Assembly: GCA_021850555.1 (NCBI GenBank)
Contig: JAJZLX010000496.1
Span: 1 to 13,806 of the forward strand
Length of the DNA: 13,806 nt
Origin: Pseudomonadota bacterium
GTDB taxonomy: Bacteria > Pseudomonadota > Gammaproteobacteria > Steroidobacterales > Steroidobacteraceae
Reading direction: 5' to 3'
Shown here: piece after piece, positions 1 through 7,050 of the stretch
How the letters are laid out: every line of letters starts with the position of its first letter
How positions within the stretch are numbered: the first letter of the stretch is position 1
Translations under genes and position numbers: made by a program
Notes under the pieces: generated by a model
Database searches by the model: none
What the model was told of the DNA's origin: nothing
What the model saw: only the letters and a program-made list of their open reading frames with translations

Positions 1-423
1 GATCTGTCTTTCAACTTTCTCGGCTTCACGCACAGCTGCGGGACGATGCGCAAGGGGCGGTTCACGGTGCTGCGGCAAACGATGCGTACGCGCTGGCAGG
101 CCAAGCTCAGGGCGGTGAAGGCCGAACTGCGCTCTCGCATGCGCGATCCCATCCCGATGGTCGGCGCGTACCTGCGTTCGGTGGTTCTCGGTCACGTGCA
201 CCACTACGGCGTGCCCGTGAACGGCCCGGCGATCGGCGCCTTCCGCCTCGCGGACGGTCGCCTGTGGTGGCGGGTGCTGCGCCGTCGCAGCCAAGGCAAC
301 CATCTGCCTTGGCGACGCATGCGGCCCGTGCTCGATCGCTGGCTCCCGCACGCCCGTATCTGCCATCCCGATCCGCTCGTGCGTCTGGGCGTCATCACCC
401 AAGGTGGGAGCCGGATGCGGTAA
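1..423 (+). CDS. ltrA: Group II intron reverse transcriptase/maturase, C-terminal part
   Basis: This is a partial gene: the frame is open from base 1 and the last 140 residues are visible. The protein normally copies intron RNA into DNA at the target site and helps the intron RNA fold for splicing. Near the visible start is FNFLGFTH, the conserved FLGF block at the end of the reverse transcriptase domain. After it comes the basic thumb and X (maturase) region, including RKGRFTVLR, the stretch MVGAYLRSVVLGHVHHYGVP, and the typical tail RICHPDPLVRLGVITQGGSRMR. The protein ends there, so the C-terminal HNH endonuclease domain of some classes is absent. The stop codon TAA (421-423) lies in the loop of RNA domain V, so the last codons double as catalytic RNA sequence. 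I cannot assign the intron class with confidence. Confidence 0.92.
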   Translation, partial: DLSFNFLGFTHSCGTMRKGRFTVLRQTMRTRWQAKLRAVKAELRSRMRDPIPMVGAYLRSVVLGHVHHYGVPVNGPAIGAFRLADGRLWWRVLRRRSQGNHLPWRRMRPVLDRWLPHARICHPDPLVRLGVITQGGSRMR

Positions 424-441
424 TGCCGCTCGTCCGGATCT
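408..441 (+). ncRNA. Group II intron domain V hairpin
   Basis: The roughly 34-nt element begins GAGCCGGA and ends TCCGGATC, giving a lower stem that pairs except at one position. An upper stem GCGG/CCGC caps it with a short loop containing UAAU, and there is a short UCG bulge on the 3' side. Size, two-stem shape and the AGC near the 5' end fit domain V, the catalytic core. In the usual element the G of AGC faces a U; here it appears to face an A. Pairing was done by eye. Confidence 0.75.
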
Positions 442-480
442 GAGGAGGGGATGTTCAGCAATGGCCATTCCTGCTCCGAC
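442..480 (+). ncRNA. Group II intron domain VI hairpin
   Basis: Directly after domain V, GGAG (444-447) can pair with CTCC (474-477), and GGGATG (448-453) with CATTCC (466-471). This leaves U472-G473 unpaired on the 3' side. Domain VI normally carries a bulged A there, 7 or 8 nt from the 3' splice site, which is the branch point. Here the equivalent base appears to be G473. The fold was done by hand and alternatives exist. Confidence 0.55.
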
Positions 481-491
481 TGGCTCGTTGT

Positions 492-2027
492 TCACGGATG
501 ATCGGTGGTCTTGGGGGGAGGCGGCGGAGGAGAACTGGTGCGCGGGGTGCCGTGGAGCCGCCCGAGCAGGAAGAAGTCGGCGTCCGACGGCGCGGTAACG
601 TTCTCGCTCGGCAGCTGGGCCTGGCCGGGTCCCAATGCCTTGGCAAGGCGCGGTGTGACGAGGATCACAAGTTCCGTGCGGCCTTCCTGGAACTGCTGGC
701 TGCGGAACAGCTGCCCGAGAATGGGCAGGTCGCCGAGGCCGGGGAATTTCTTGACCGCGGTCTGCATGGTGTCGTTCATCAGTCCGGCAATGCCGATGCT
801 CTGACCGTCGGCGAGCTCGACCGTGGCGGAGGCTTGTCGCTCGGTGAGGGCCGGGACGGCGAATACGCTCGAGGAGGTGATGGGGCTGACGACCAGGGAG
901 TTCGTGGAGGCCAATTCGCTCACGCTGACGTTGATCTGAAGGTTGATCCGCCCGCTGGAGAGCACGACCGGCAGGAATGCCAGCTTGACGCCGAAGTCCT
1001 TGTACTGGATGCCGATCGTGCCGTTCTGCTCGGGTACGGGTATGGGGAACTGGCCACCGGAGAGAAACTGAGCTTGCCGGCCGGACTCGGTCGTCAGTGT
1101 CGGCTCGGCGAGGATGTGAGCGAGGCCCTGCTGCACAAACGCATCCAGGACCGCATTGGCCAGGAACGACCCACTGAGATAGCTGCCAAACAGCCCGGAG
1201 GTGGAAATTTCCGGCACCGCCTGCGCGATCGTGGATGCTGCCGGAGGGAGGATGCCGCTGCTGCCGTTACCGAGCAGTGGCGGACCGGAGCCCTGCGGGA
1301 ATAGCGCCCCGCCGTTGACGGCGCCGCCGGCCCACTTGCCGCTGTTGTACATCCCGAGAAGCTGCAGGTTCATGTTCTTGGCGGCATTGCGCTGTACCTC
1401 GGCGACTCGCACCTGCAGCATCACCTGTTGCGGGCCTTTCACCTGCAACAGGTTGATGACCCGACCGGAGTTTTTATTCCCGCCGGACTGTTTGAACGTG
1501 ATTTCCTTCGTGGCGCCGGCGCTTGCCTCCAGGTAGCTTCTTGCGATGCGCAACGCCGCGTCCATGTCGACGACGTTGTCCATGGTTCCGAACAGAATTA
1601 TGTTCTTGTTCGCGCTTGTGACGTTGATGTGCTCGTCTGGAAGAACCTTTTTCAGCATCGCGCGCAGCTTGGCGAGGTCGGGAGACACGGTGACGGAGAC
1701 GGCGCTGGCGAGCGCGTTCTGCTTGGTCCACAGCATGATATTGGTGTCGCCAAGAGACTTGCCGAGCACATACAGCTCGAAAGGGTTAATGATCAAGACA
1801 TCGGCAATGTTCGGGTTGCCGATCGAAATCCGGCTGACCGGCTGGGGCAGCTCCACGATACGGCTCTTGTAGATGGGGATGTTGATATCGGTGTGCTGGC
1901 CTACGGCATAGATCAGCTTGCTGTCGTCGCCCGCGCGGGCGCTGGGGGGCACCAGCAGCAGGGCGCACGCGAGCCACAACAGCAGCCACGGTCGGTGGTC
2001 ACGCGCACAACACGTTGACTGCTTCAT
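492..2027 (-). CDS. cpaC: Tad/Flp pilus outer-membrane secretin CpaC/RcpA
   Basis: The protein forms the outer-membrane ring through which the Flp pilus leaves the cell. It has 511 residues. Residues 1-32 are a classic signal peptide (a hydrophobic run LLLWLACALLL, then SARA before GDD). Residues about 38-112 match the N-terminal periplasmic domain of pilus and type II/III secretins, with the pattern RISIGNPNIADVLI. Residues about 190-465 form the core and secretin domain, including AEPTLTTESGRQAQFLSGGQ (308-327), VPALTERQASATVEL and the secretin signature FPGLGDLPILGQLFRS (428-443). The last 50 residues are an unusual tail with six consecutive prolines. The start has an SD (CCGGAG) about 8 bases upstream. 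It follows cpaB by 65 bp in the same operon and is the last pilus gene before the intron. Confidence 0.95.
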   Translation of the reverse strand: MKQSTCCARDHRPWLLLWLACALLLVPPSARAGDDSKLIYAVGQHTDINIPIYKSRIVELPQPVSRISIGNPNIADVLIINPFELYVLGKSLGDTNIMLWTKQNALASAVSVTVSPDLAKLRAMLKKVLPDEHINVTSANKNIILFGTMDNVVDMDAALRIARSYLEASAGATKEITFKQSGGNKNSGRVINLLQVKGPQQVMLQVRVAEVQRNAAKNMNLQLLGMYNSGKWAGGAVNGGALFPQGSGPPLLGNGSSGILPPAASTIAQAVPEISTSGLFGSYLSGSFLANAVLDAFVQQGLAHILAEPTLTTESGRQAQFLSGGQFPIPVPEQNGTIGIQYKDFGVKLAFLPVVLSSGRINLQINVSVSELASTNSLVVSPITSSSVFAVPALTERQASATVELADGQSIGIAGLMNDTMQTAVKKFPGLGDLPILGQLFRSQQFQEGRTELVILVTPRLAKALGPGQAQLPSENVTAPSDADFFLLGRLHGTPRTSSPPPPPPKTTDHP

Positions 2028-2092
2028 TATTAGTATTCTCCGGAGTTGTCGGACCTGCTGGTCATGCTCGATGAGGATTGGACGGGATCACT

Positions 2093-2926
2093 CTATTCGG
2101 CGCTCGATTTCTGACGTGCATCGATCTTCGGGTGTTCGCGCTGGATGTCCATGCCGCGAATAATGGTGACGTTGTAGCTGGCAGGCCGGTGGGCGACGAA
2201 ATGCGCCGGACGGCGGATTGGATGCCACTCGCGCGGCTTCGGTGGCGATGTGCGCGCGACCGTGACGGTCGGCACGTTGATCGCGTTCGGACCGCGGAGC
2301 GTCAACTGAATGCGACCCTCGGTCATGGCGGTCACCAGCTTGTTGGCCTGCTCTGGCGTCACTTCGAGGGTCACGGCCCGGACGACTTGGGGCGAGCTCT
2401 TGTCGTGCGAGTCCGTCTGGTCGACCGCGAGCACCAGGATGTCCTGCAGGACGGTGTGGGTGACGGCGTGCCCGCTGACCGTGCGTGCCTCCAGGACGTC
2501 GACGTGGTTGCCGGGGAGCAGGAATCCGGCCACATCGGTGACGTCGTTGACACTCAGAGAGATGGCGCGCATATCCGGAGGCAGCAGCGCGGCCAGCAGG
2601 CTGCCGCTGGCGTGCTTGGTGAACTGTGCCGGCTGCAGGATCGACCCGGGCAGCACTTTCTGCAGGGCAACCATGCCCGCCAGCTGTTTCGGATCGGAAA
2701 AATGCGCGCCGATCGGGCTCGAGGCGGGAAGCTGGATGACCCGCAGATACCGGGATTCGACCCTGCTGCCGAACGGGATTCCCATCGCAGCGGTCACCAC
2801 GGACATTTGCGGCACGTGCTGCACACGTTGAAATCGGTTCATGACCCAGCCGCGAGCGACCCATGCCGCGCCGAGTGCCAGCGCCAGCGAGAGGACCATC
2901 AGTGCAGTTCCACGTCGTTTAAGCAT
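2093..2926 (-). CDS. cpaB: Flp pilus assembly protein CpaB/RcpC (SAF domain)
   Basis: CpaB is a periplasmic, membrane-anchored protein of the Tad pilus machine and works beside the secretin. The 277-residue length is usual. Residues about 7-26 are a single hydrophobic anchor after MLKRRG. Residues about 40-105 form the SAF domain: the family pattern of SVVTAAMGIPFGSRVESRYLRVIQ-type sequence, then GMVALQKVLPGSILQPAQF. Residues about 118-215 match the conserved RcpC/CpaB domain (RAISLSVNDVTDVAGFLLPGNHVDV; VTLEVTPEQANKL; IQLTLRGP). The tail after residue 225 is basic and histidine- and proline-containing, with no domain seen. An SD (AGGGGA) lies 7 bases before the ATG. The gene begins 21 bp after the AAA+ ATPase and is followed by cpaC, so one transcript is likely. 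Confidence 0.95.
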   Translation of the reverse strand: MLKRRGTALMVLSLALALGAAWVARGWVMNRFQRVQHVPQMSVVTAAMGIPFGSRVESRYLRVIQLPASSPIGAHFSDPKQLAGMVALQKVLPGSILQPAQFTKHASGSLLAALLPPDMRAISLSVNDVTDVAGFLLPGNHVDVLEARTVSGHAVTHTVLQDILVLAVDQTDSHDKSSPQVVRAVTLEVTPEQANKLVTAMTEGRIQLTLRGPNAINVPTVTVARTSPPKPREWHPIRRPAHFVAHRPASYNVTIIRGMDIQREHPKIDARQKSSAE

Positions 2927-2947
2927 GGTGGATTCCCCTGGGCGGCA

Positions 2948-4282
2948 TCAGCGATTGCCGACCACAAAGTAGTTTTTCCAGGCCCACTCCAGCGCATCGA
3001 AATTCAGTTCCTCGCCAATGCCGACGTAGGCCGAATGATCGAGCGCCATGTCGATCAAGTCTCGCGGGTGGCACGGCAGCAGCGGCACTCGGGCCGGTCC
3101 GTGCAGACGGTCGATGACGTTCTGGCAGGTGGCCGGGTAGTAGACGACACCATGCTGCTCGCAGACCTGTTTCCAGATTTCGTGGTAGCGATCCGGCGGC
3201 AGGGGTTCGAACTGGATTTTGTAGCCGATGCGCCTCAGGAACGCATCGTCGGCCAGATCGTGGGGCTGCAGATTGGTCGAGAACACCAGAATCAGGTCGA
3301 ACAGCACGGTGAAGCTCTGGCCCGTGGGCAGGCTGAGGTAGTCCCGGCTTTCCTCCATCGGCACGATCCAGCGGTTGAGGATCGCCCGCGGTGGCACGCG
3401 CTGGCGACCGAGATCGTCGATGATGAGCATGCCATTGGTCGCTTTGAGCTGCAGGGGTGCCCGGTACAGGCGCGTAGCGGCATCGAACTGCACCTCGAGC
3501 ATATCCGGTGTCAGCTCGCCGCCGGTGATCACCAGTGGGCGTCGGCACATCACGAATCGGGGATCGTGCCCGTCATCGAGCCGCATGCCCGGGTCGGGCG
3601 CATTGATCGGCACGTGCACCGTGGTGTCGAAAATCTGGATGATGGTCTCGCCGATGGCAATCGCGTGAGGTATCAGCACCGAGTCGCTAACCAGACGACA
3701 CAGCCGCTGCGTGATGTAGGTCTTGCCGGTGCCGGCCTCGCCGTACACGAATATGGCTTTGCCGGAGTTCAGTGCGGGGCCGAGACGGTCCAGCATTTGC
3801 GAATCGAGTACCACGTCCCGGAATGCCGCACGCATCAGCTCGCGGGTGACCAGGTGTTCGTGCACCGATTGACGGTGCACGGTCTCTCTGTAGGTCTCCA
3901 GTGTCACCGGCGCCGGACCGAGGTAGCCGCTGCGGGCCAGCCCATCCTTGGCGCTCATGCGACCCCGTTCGGTCAGGGCGTAGCGCAGGCTGGCTTCATC
4001 CGGGGTTGGCGCCCTGACCTCGATGCGTCCTTCTCGGCGCAGGAAGGCAAGCACCTCTTCCAGAATGCCGCCGGCGAGCGCGCTGCGGCGGCTCAGGGCC
4101 GGCAGTGTCAGCGTGCCGGCGTTATACAGGTGTTTTTCGATCAGCTCGCACAGCAGGGACATGTTCAGTCCCGTCTCGGCGACTGTCTTGGGGCGCGGCG
4201 CGAGAACGGCAACTGCCTCGGAGGAGTTTCCGCAGCCAATCCCAGCACCGGTGTAAACGACATCTTGTGACGTACTAGCCAC
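2948..4282 (-). CDS. AAA+ ATPase with N-terminal winged-helix-like region, Tad-locus associated
   Basis: The protein has 444 residues from a GTG start. I chose this start because GGAGG lies 7 bases upstream and the GTG overlaps the prepilin peptidase stop by 8 bp, indicating translational coupling; the frame stays open further upstream but would overlap the peptidase gene. Residues about 30-125 are helical and winged-helix-like (TVAETGL, then LRREGRIEV and RYALTERGR). The AAA+ core follows: Walker A GEAGTGKT (181-188), Walker B LIIDD (286-290), sensor 1 STN (335-337), and an arginine-rich FLRRIG (348-353) that may supply the arginine finger. The end shows HPRDLIDMA, a C-terminal helical lid. 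No signal or membrane segment is seen, so it is probably cytoplasmic. It is not the pilus motor TadA nor clearly TadZ. Its role in the pilus is unknown; a regulatory or remodelling role is inference. Confidence 0.88.
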   Translation of the reverse strand: MASTSQDVVYTGAGIGCGNSSEAVAVLAPRPKTVAETGLNMSLLCELIEKHLYNAGTLTLPALSRRSALAGGILEEVLAFLRREGRIEVRAPTPDEASLRYALTERGRMSAKDGLARSGYLGPAPVTLETYRETVHRQSVHEHLVTRELMRAAFRDVVLDSQMLDRLGPALNSGKAIFVYGEAGTGKTYITQRLCRLVSDSVLIPHAIAIGETIIQIFDTTVHVPINAPDPGMRLDDGHDPRFVMCRRPLVITGGELTPDMLEVQFDAATRLYRAPLQLKATNGMLIIDDLGRQRVPPRAILNRWIVPMEESRDYLSLPTGQSFTVLFDLILVFSTNLQPHDLADDAFLRRIGYKIQFEPLPPDRYHEIWKQVCEQHGVVYYPATCQNVIDRLHGPARVPLLPCHPRDLIDMALDHSAYVGIGEELNFDALEWAWKNYFVVGNR

Positions 4283-4823
4283 GGTATGCCCTCCAAACCA
4301 GGGAGAGGATCGTGCCGCTGGCGATGGCCAGACCGTATGGGAACCGTTGTCCCGCCGCATCGTCGCGTGAGTGCGGGACGTGGGCGGCGTGTCCGGTCGT
4401 AGACAGTACGTAGGTCCTGAATACCCAGCGCCTGACGAGTTCGCGAATACCGTCCGGTCCCGCCGAGGAAACCAGGACGACCAATCCGCCAATCAACCCA
4501 GCGACGAGGGTGCAGAGTACGGCGAAGAACGCTCCGGCAGGGCCGAGGAACGCCCCCACGGCCGCCATGGCTTTTACGTCCCCGCCGCCCGATCCACCCG
4601 CCAAGAACATCGGCAGGAAGACAGCCAGACCTACTGCAAGGCCCTCCGCGCTGTGCAGCGCGCCCATGGCGCCTACACCGAGGCAGTTCAAGGCGAAGGC
4701 GAGCATCGCGGCCGGAACCGTCAGCCGGTTCGGGATACGGCGGGTGGTCAGGTCCAGGAACGCGACCGCGGCCACGAATACCGTCACAGCAGCTACCGTG
4801 AGAGGCCAGCTTTCGTTAGGCAT
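4275..4823 (-). CDS. cpaA: Prepilin peptidase CpaA/TadV (A24 family)
   Basis: This inner-membrane aspartic protease cleaves the leader from the Flp pilin. Its 182 residues fit the short A24 peptidases that lack the N-terminal methylase domain. The two catalytic aspartates are visible: D24 in FLDLTTRRIPN and D82 in GGGDVKAMAA, the GxGD motif. Four to six hydrophobic segments are apparent (about 8-24, 36-56, 61-75, 85-118, 160-176). The stretch from about 124 to 158 (GIRELVRRW to the RFPYG motif) is typical of CpaA, where P-Y-G precedes the last membrane helix. The start has only a weak SD. It lies 91 bp after flp, with a strong hairpin between them, and overlaps the downstream AAA+ ATPase by 8 bp. 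Confidence 0.94.
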   Translation of the reverse strand: MPNESWPLTVAAVTVFVAAVAFLDLTTRRIPNRLTVPAAMLAFALNCLGVGAMGALHSAEGLAVGLAVFLPMFLAGGSGGGDVKAMAAVGAFLGPAGAFFAVLCTLVAGLIGGLVVLVSSAGPDGIRELVRRWVFRTYVLSTTGHAAHVPHSRDDAAGQRFPYGLAIASGTILSLVWRAYRG

Positions 4824-4856
4824 GCGCCTAGATCACAGAGGTTCCGTGAACAGGGA

Positions 4857-4885
4857 CCGATGGGGTGCGGTGGGCACCCCATCGG
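4857..4885 (-). terminator. Perfect 12-bp hairpin between flp and cpaA (attenuator-like)
   Basis: CCGATGGGGTGC (4857-4868) is exactly complementary to GCACCCCATCGG (4874-4885), with a 5-base loop. It lies about 30 bp after the pilin stop, read on the - strand. What follows on that strand is TCCCTGTT rather than a run of T, so it is not a standard rho-independent terminator. It could act as a partial terminator or as a barrier to RNA decay, keeping pilin mRNA more abundant than that of the downstream genes. The hairpin is seen; the role is inferred. Confidence 0.7.
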
Positions 4886-4914
4886 CGATCAGCGAACTTC
4901 ATCCCTGCGATCTG

Positions 4915-5115
4915 CTAAAACGTGCCCGTACTTGCCGGCGAGCTCATCACAGCCCCGTACAGGTAGTTGATGACGTTTGCCACGGCATGGCCGAGGCCGG
5001 TGAACGCCAGCACGACAGCTGCCGCGATCAATCCGCCGGCGATGGCATATTCCACCGTTTCCAGACCCTCCTCTTCCTTCCACAACGAGACGAGCACCTT
5101 CTTGAAGCTCTGCAT
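4915..5115 (-). CDS. flp: Flp-type (type IVb) pilin, major subunit
   Basis: This is the pilus building block. The 66-residue length is typical for Flp. The leader is 17 residues, basic then acidic (MQSFKK... KEEEG). Cleavage is expected after G17, leaving a mature protein that begins LETVEYAIAG, with E and Y at mature positions 5 and 6, the hallmark of the Flp family. Residues about 24-40 form the hydrophobic helix, followed by GLGHAVANVINYLYGAVMSS. The C-terminal tail is rich in Ser/Thr (SSPASTGTF), possible O-glycosylation sites given the glycosyltransferase genes next door (inference). GGAG lies 8 bases before the ATG. It is the first gene of the - strand pilus operon and is followed by a strong hairpin. 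Confidence 0.96.
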   Translation of the reverse strand: MQSFKKVLVSLWKEEEGLETVEYAIAGGLIAAAVVLAFTGLGHAVANVINYLYGAVMSSPASTGTF

Positions 5116-5547
5116 GGACGTGTCTCCGGGTCATTAAGGTTGATCTTTCAATCCGATGCTCGCCGCATCGAGTCAGCCGACATCGACGAGTCGGAGTTTG
5201 ACGAGCCGAGCATGGATCCTTTCTGTCCGCCGGGAGTAGGACGGCTTTGCAGAACTGTCGGATGATTTTGACGGATCAATCCCGATCCTTGCGCCGCGGT
5301 TTGGCGTTGGGAAATGCATGCGTTCAAAGAGAGAATGGGCTGATCGCCCGAAGTGATTGATCGACAAGGAAAGCGCCGTCGGGGCGTGACCCCATGCGGG
5401 TTGCGAGGTTGGTGTTCTGGTTCATGTGGATCCGACCCGGACGGCAAGATCGTCCCGATGTCGATCAAAAGTTTCCTACCCGTCCCGGCGGATCGTTTGC
5501 GAAGGTACGGCGAACGCGTCGGCCCCCGACCGGCGCCACGGACAAAA
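5116..5547. other. Divergent intergenic region between flp and the glycosyltransferase cluster
   Basis: This stretch of about 430 bp separates two divergent operons, so it should hold promoters for both. I see no convincing sigma70 promoter on either strand and no protein I trust. Open frames here (a - strand frame over 5148-5588, and a + strand extension of the first membrane protein from 5353) look random in composition. A weak sigma54-like element upstream of flp is listed separately. Confidence 0.6.
5163..5179 (-). promoter_or_regulatory. Possible weak sigma54-type promoter for flp
   Basis: On the - strand the sequence reads CGGCTGACTCGATGCG. The GG and GC are separated by 10 bases, as in -24/-12 promoters, and the GGC and TGC blocks match the consensus. 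The other consensus positions do not match. A transcript would start about 35-40 bases before the flp ATG, which is a sensible distance. The match is weak enough to be chance. Confidence 0.2.
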
Positions 5548-7050
5548 ATGAGCAGCACCAGCGGAATCGAGTCGGCCTCGATCCCCATTGCCTTCTCCCG
5601 CGGCAGGGGTGCCTCCTGGCCGTTAATACTCGGTGTCGTCGGATTCCTGATTCCGGTGCTGCTCGGATGGGGACTGGCCGATCCGGATACCTATTGGCAC
5701 ATCGCTGCCGGACGCTGGATGCTCATGCACGGCGCCGTGCTCACGCACGATCCATTTTCCTTCACCATGCACGGGGCGCCATGGGTCGCCCACGAGTGGG
5801 GGGCGGAGCTGCTGATCGCGCTGGTGTACAGGTTTGCCGGGTGGGGCGGCCTGGTCTTCCTCGCGGCGGTGTGCTTCGGGGTGACGTTGGCGTATCTGCA
5901 TCGCTTCCTGCTTGCCCGCATGGAGCCGCTGCACGCGCTGCTGCTCACCTTTCTAGCGGGGAGCATGATGTTTCCGTCCCTGCTCGCGCGTCCCCACGCG
6001 CTGGTCTGGCCGCTGACTGCGGTGTGGGTGGGTGCGCTGGTCAGTGCCAACGAGCGCCATCGTGCGCCGCCCTGGTGGCTGCTCGGCGTGATGCTCTTGT
6101 GGGCGAACATGCACGCGAGCTACATCCTCGGGCTGGGCTTGGCGATCGTACTGGCGCTCGATGCGATGATCGCGGCCGGGGCACAGCGGTGGACGATCGG
6201 GAAGCGCTGGCTGGCGTTCATCCTGGGCGCGTTCGGATGCGCGCTCGCGAACCCGCAGGGCTTTCGGCTGCTGATCTTCCCGTTTCGGGTGCTCGGCATG
6301 AGCTCTCTGGACTACATCGCGGAGTGGCGGCAGCCGAACTTTCAGCACCCGCAGATTTTCAGCCTGTGGCTGCTTGTGATCCTGGGTCTGGCGTTCATTG
6401 GGCGCATTCGACTTCCGCTCATGCGCAACATCCTGATCCTGGGCCTGATGTTCATGGCGCTTCAGCACATCCGCAATGTCGCGCTGCTCGGCTTGGTGAG
6501 TCCGTTCATTCTGGCAAGTCCCATTGCGGCGATCTGGCGTCGGCTGCCATCGGCCGGTCGCGAGGCTTCCGGACTGGATCGGCATATGGCCGCCCTGGCC
6601 GAGCCGGCTCGCCCCGCTGCAGCGTTGGTGGTGATCATCCTGGCCGGGCTGGCGGCCGGAGTCGTATTGAATGTCAGGAGGCCGCACCCTCCCGGATATG
6701 CAACGCCCCGCAAGGCCCTCGATGCGCTTGTGTCCCGGGGTGCGGGCCAACGGATCCTCAACGATTACGACTTCGGGGGCTACCTGATTTTCCGCGGCGT
6801 GCCCGTATTCGTGGATGGTCGCGCTGACCTGTATGGCGATGCGTTCCTGACGCGCACCGTAGATGCGCTTTCGCTCGCACCGCACGGTCATCTCGAGGCA
6901 TTGCTGAGGCAATACCGGATCAGCGCAATTCTGCTGCGTCCGAGTTGGCCCGCCGTGAAGCTTCTGAACCGGATGCCGGAATGGAAGCGCGTGTACGCGG
7001 ACAAGGTCGCGGTCGCATATGTTGCTCGACGAAAGGATCACACGACATGA
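5548..7050 (+). CDS. Polytopic membrane protein, putative GT-C glycosyltransferase (paralog 1)
   Basis: The protein has 500 residues and about ten hydrophobic segments starting near residue 24. Its first non-cytoplasmic loop carries DPDTYWH (45-51), then the dense conserved stretch HDPFSFTMHGAPWV and EWGAELL (67-89). Acidic motifs in this loop are the usual catalytic site of GT-C enzymes, which take sugars from polyprenyl-phosphate donors. The soluble C-terminus has ILNDYDFGGYLIFRGVPVFVDGR and DLYGD (403-431), a pattern often found after GT-C membrane cores. I chose the ATG at 5548 because the protein then aligns without gaps with both paralogs over the first 90 residues (the key motif is at 45-51 in all three). 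The SD is weak. Its stop overlaps the GT2 start as ATGA. Membrane topology and paralogy are clear; the enzymatic role is inferred and the substrate is unknown. Confidence 0.8.
   Translation: MSSTSGIESASIPIAFSRGRGASWPLILGVVGFLIPVLLGWGLADPDTYWHIAAGRWMLMHGAVLTHDPFSFTMHGAPWVAHEWGAELLIALVYRFAGWGGLVFLAAVCFGVTLAYLHRFLLARMEPLHALLLTFLAGSMMFPSLLARPHALVWPLTAVWVGALVSANERHRAPPWWLLGVMLLWANMHASYILGLGLAIVLALDAMIAAGAQRWTIGKRWLAFILGAFGCALANPQGFRLLIFPFRVLGMSSLDYIAEWRQPNFQHPQIFSLWLLVILGLAFIGRIRLPLMRNILILGLMFMALQHIRNVALLGLVSPFILASPIAAIWRRLPSAGREASGLDRHMAALAEPARPAAALVVIILAGLAAGVVLNVRRPHPPGYATPRKALDALVSRGAGQRILNDYDFGGYLIFRGVPVFVDGRADLYGDAFLTRTVDALSLAPHGHLEALLRQYRISAILLRPSWPAVKLLNRMPEWKRVYADKVAVAYVARRKDHTT

Larger units (their letters stand above)
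1..480 (+). mobile_element. Group II intron, 3' end (truncated by window edge)
   Basis: The stretch holds the C-terminus of an intron-encoded reverse transcriptase, followed directly by a domain V-like hairpin (about 408-441) and a domain VI-like hairpin (about 442-480). That is the fixed order at the 3' end of a group II intron. The predicted 3' end is the CCGAC at 476-480, placed by its resemblance to the usual pyrimidine-rich, AC-ending termini; the exact boundary is inferred. The intron reads on the + strand, while the adjacent pilus operon reads on the - strand and ends 11 bp away. The 5' part lies outside the window. Confidence 0.85.

Noticed and set aside
498..1304. + strand frame of 268 codons opposite cpaC
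   Set aside because: It is antisense to a well-supported secretin gene and its sequence is repetitive Arg/Gly/Glu.
2078..4270. Very long + strand open frame (730 codons)
   Set aside because: It is antisense to cpaB and the AAA+ ATPase, both of which show clear family motifs. The frame is open because of high GC codon bias.
4283..4492. N-terminal extension of the AAA+ ATPase to 4492
   Set aside because: It would overlap most of the 3' end of cpaA and has no family-like sequence, while the GTG at 4282 has an ideal SD and a short overlap.
5300..5325. sigma54-like TGGCGTTGGGAAATGC on the + strand
   Set aside because: GG and GC are 11 bases apart instead of 10, and the site is more than 200 bp from the nearest + strand start.
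5353..5547. 65-codon N-terminal extension of GT-C paralog 1
   Set aside because: It is basic, Cys/Gly/Pro-rich sequence with no counterpart in paralogs 2 and 3. The start at 5548 gives collinear proteins.
5148..5588. - strand frame of 146 codons upstream of flp
   Set aside because: No domain, SD or hydrophobic pattern. It ends within the flp leader region and is Ser/Arg/Pro-rich, like random frames in GC-rich DNA.
6945..7046. Upstream start for the GT2-GtrA gene
   Set aside because: It lies inside paralog 1. The ATG at 7047 gives the standard ATGA overlap and an SD.
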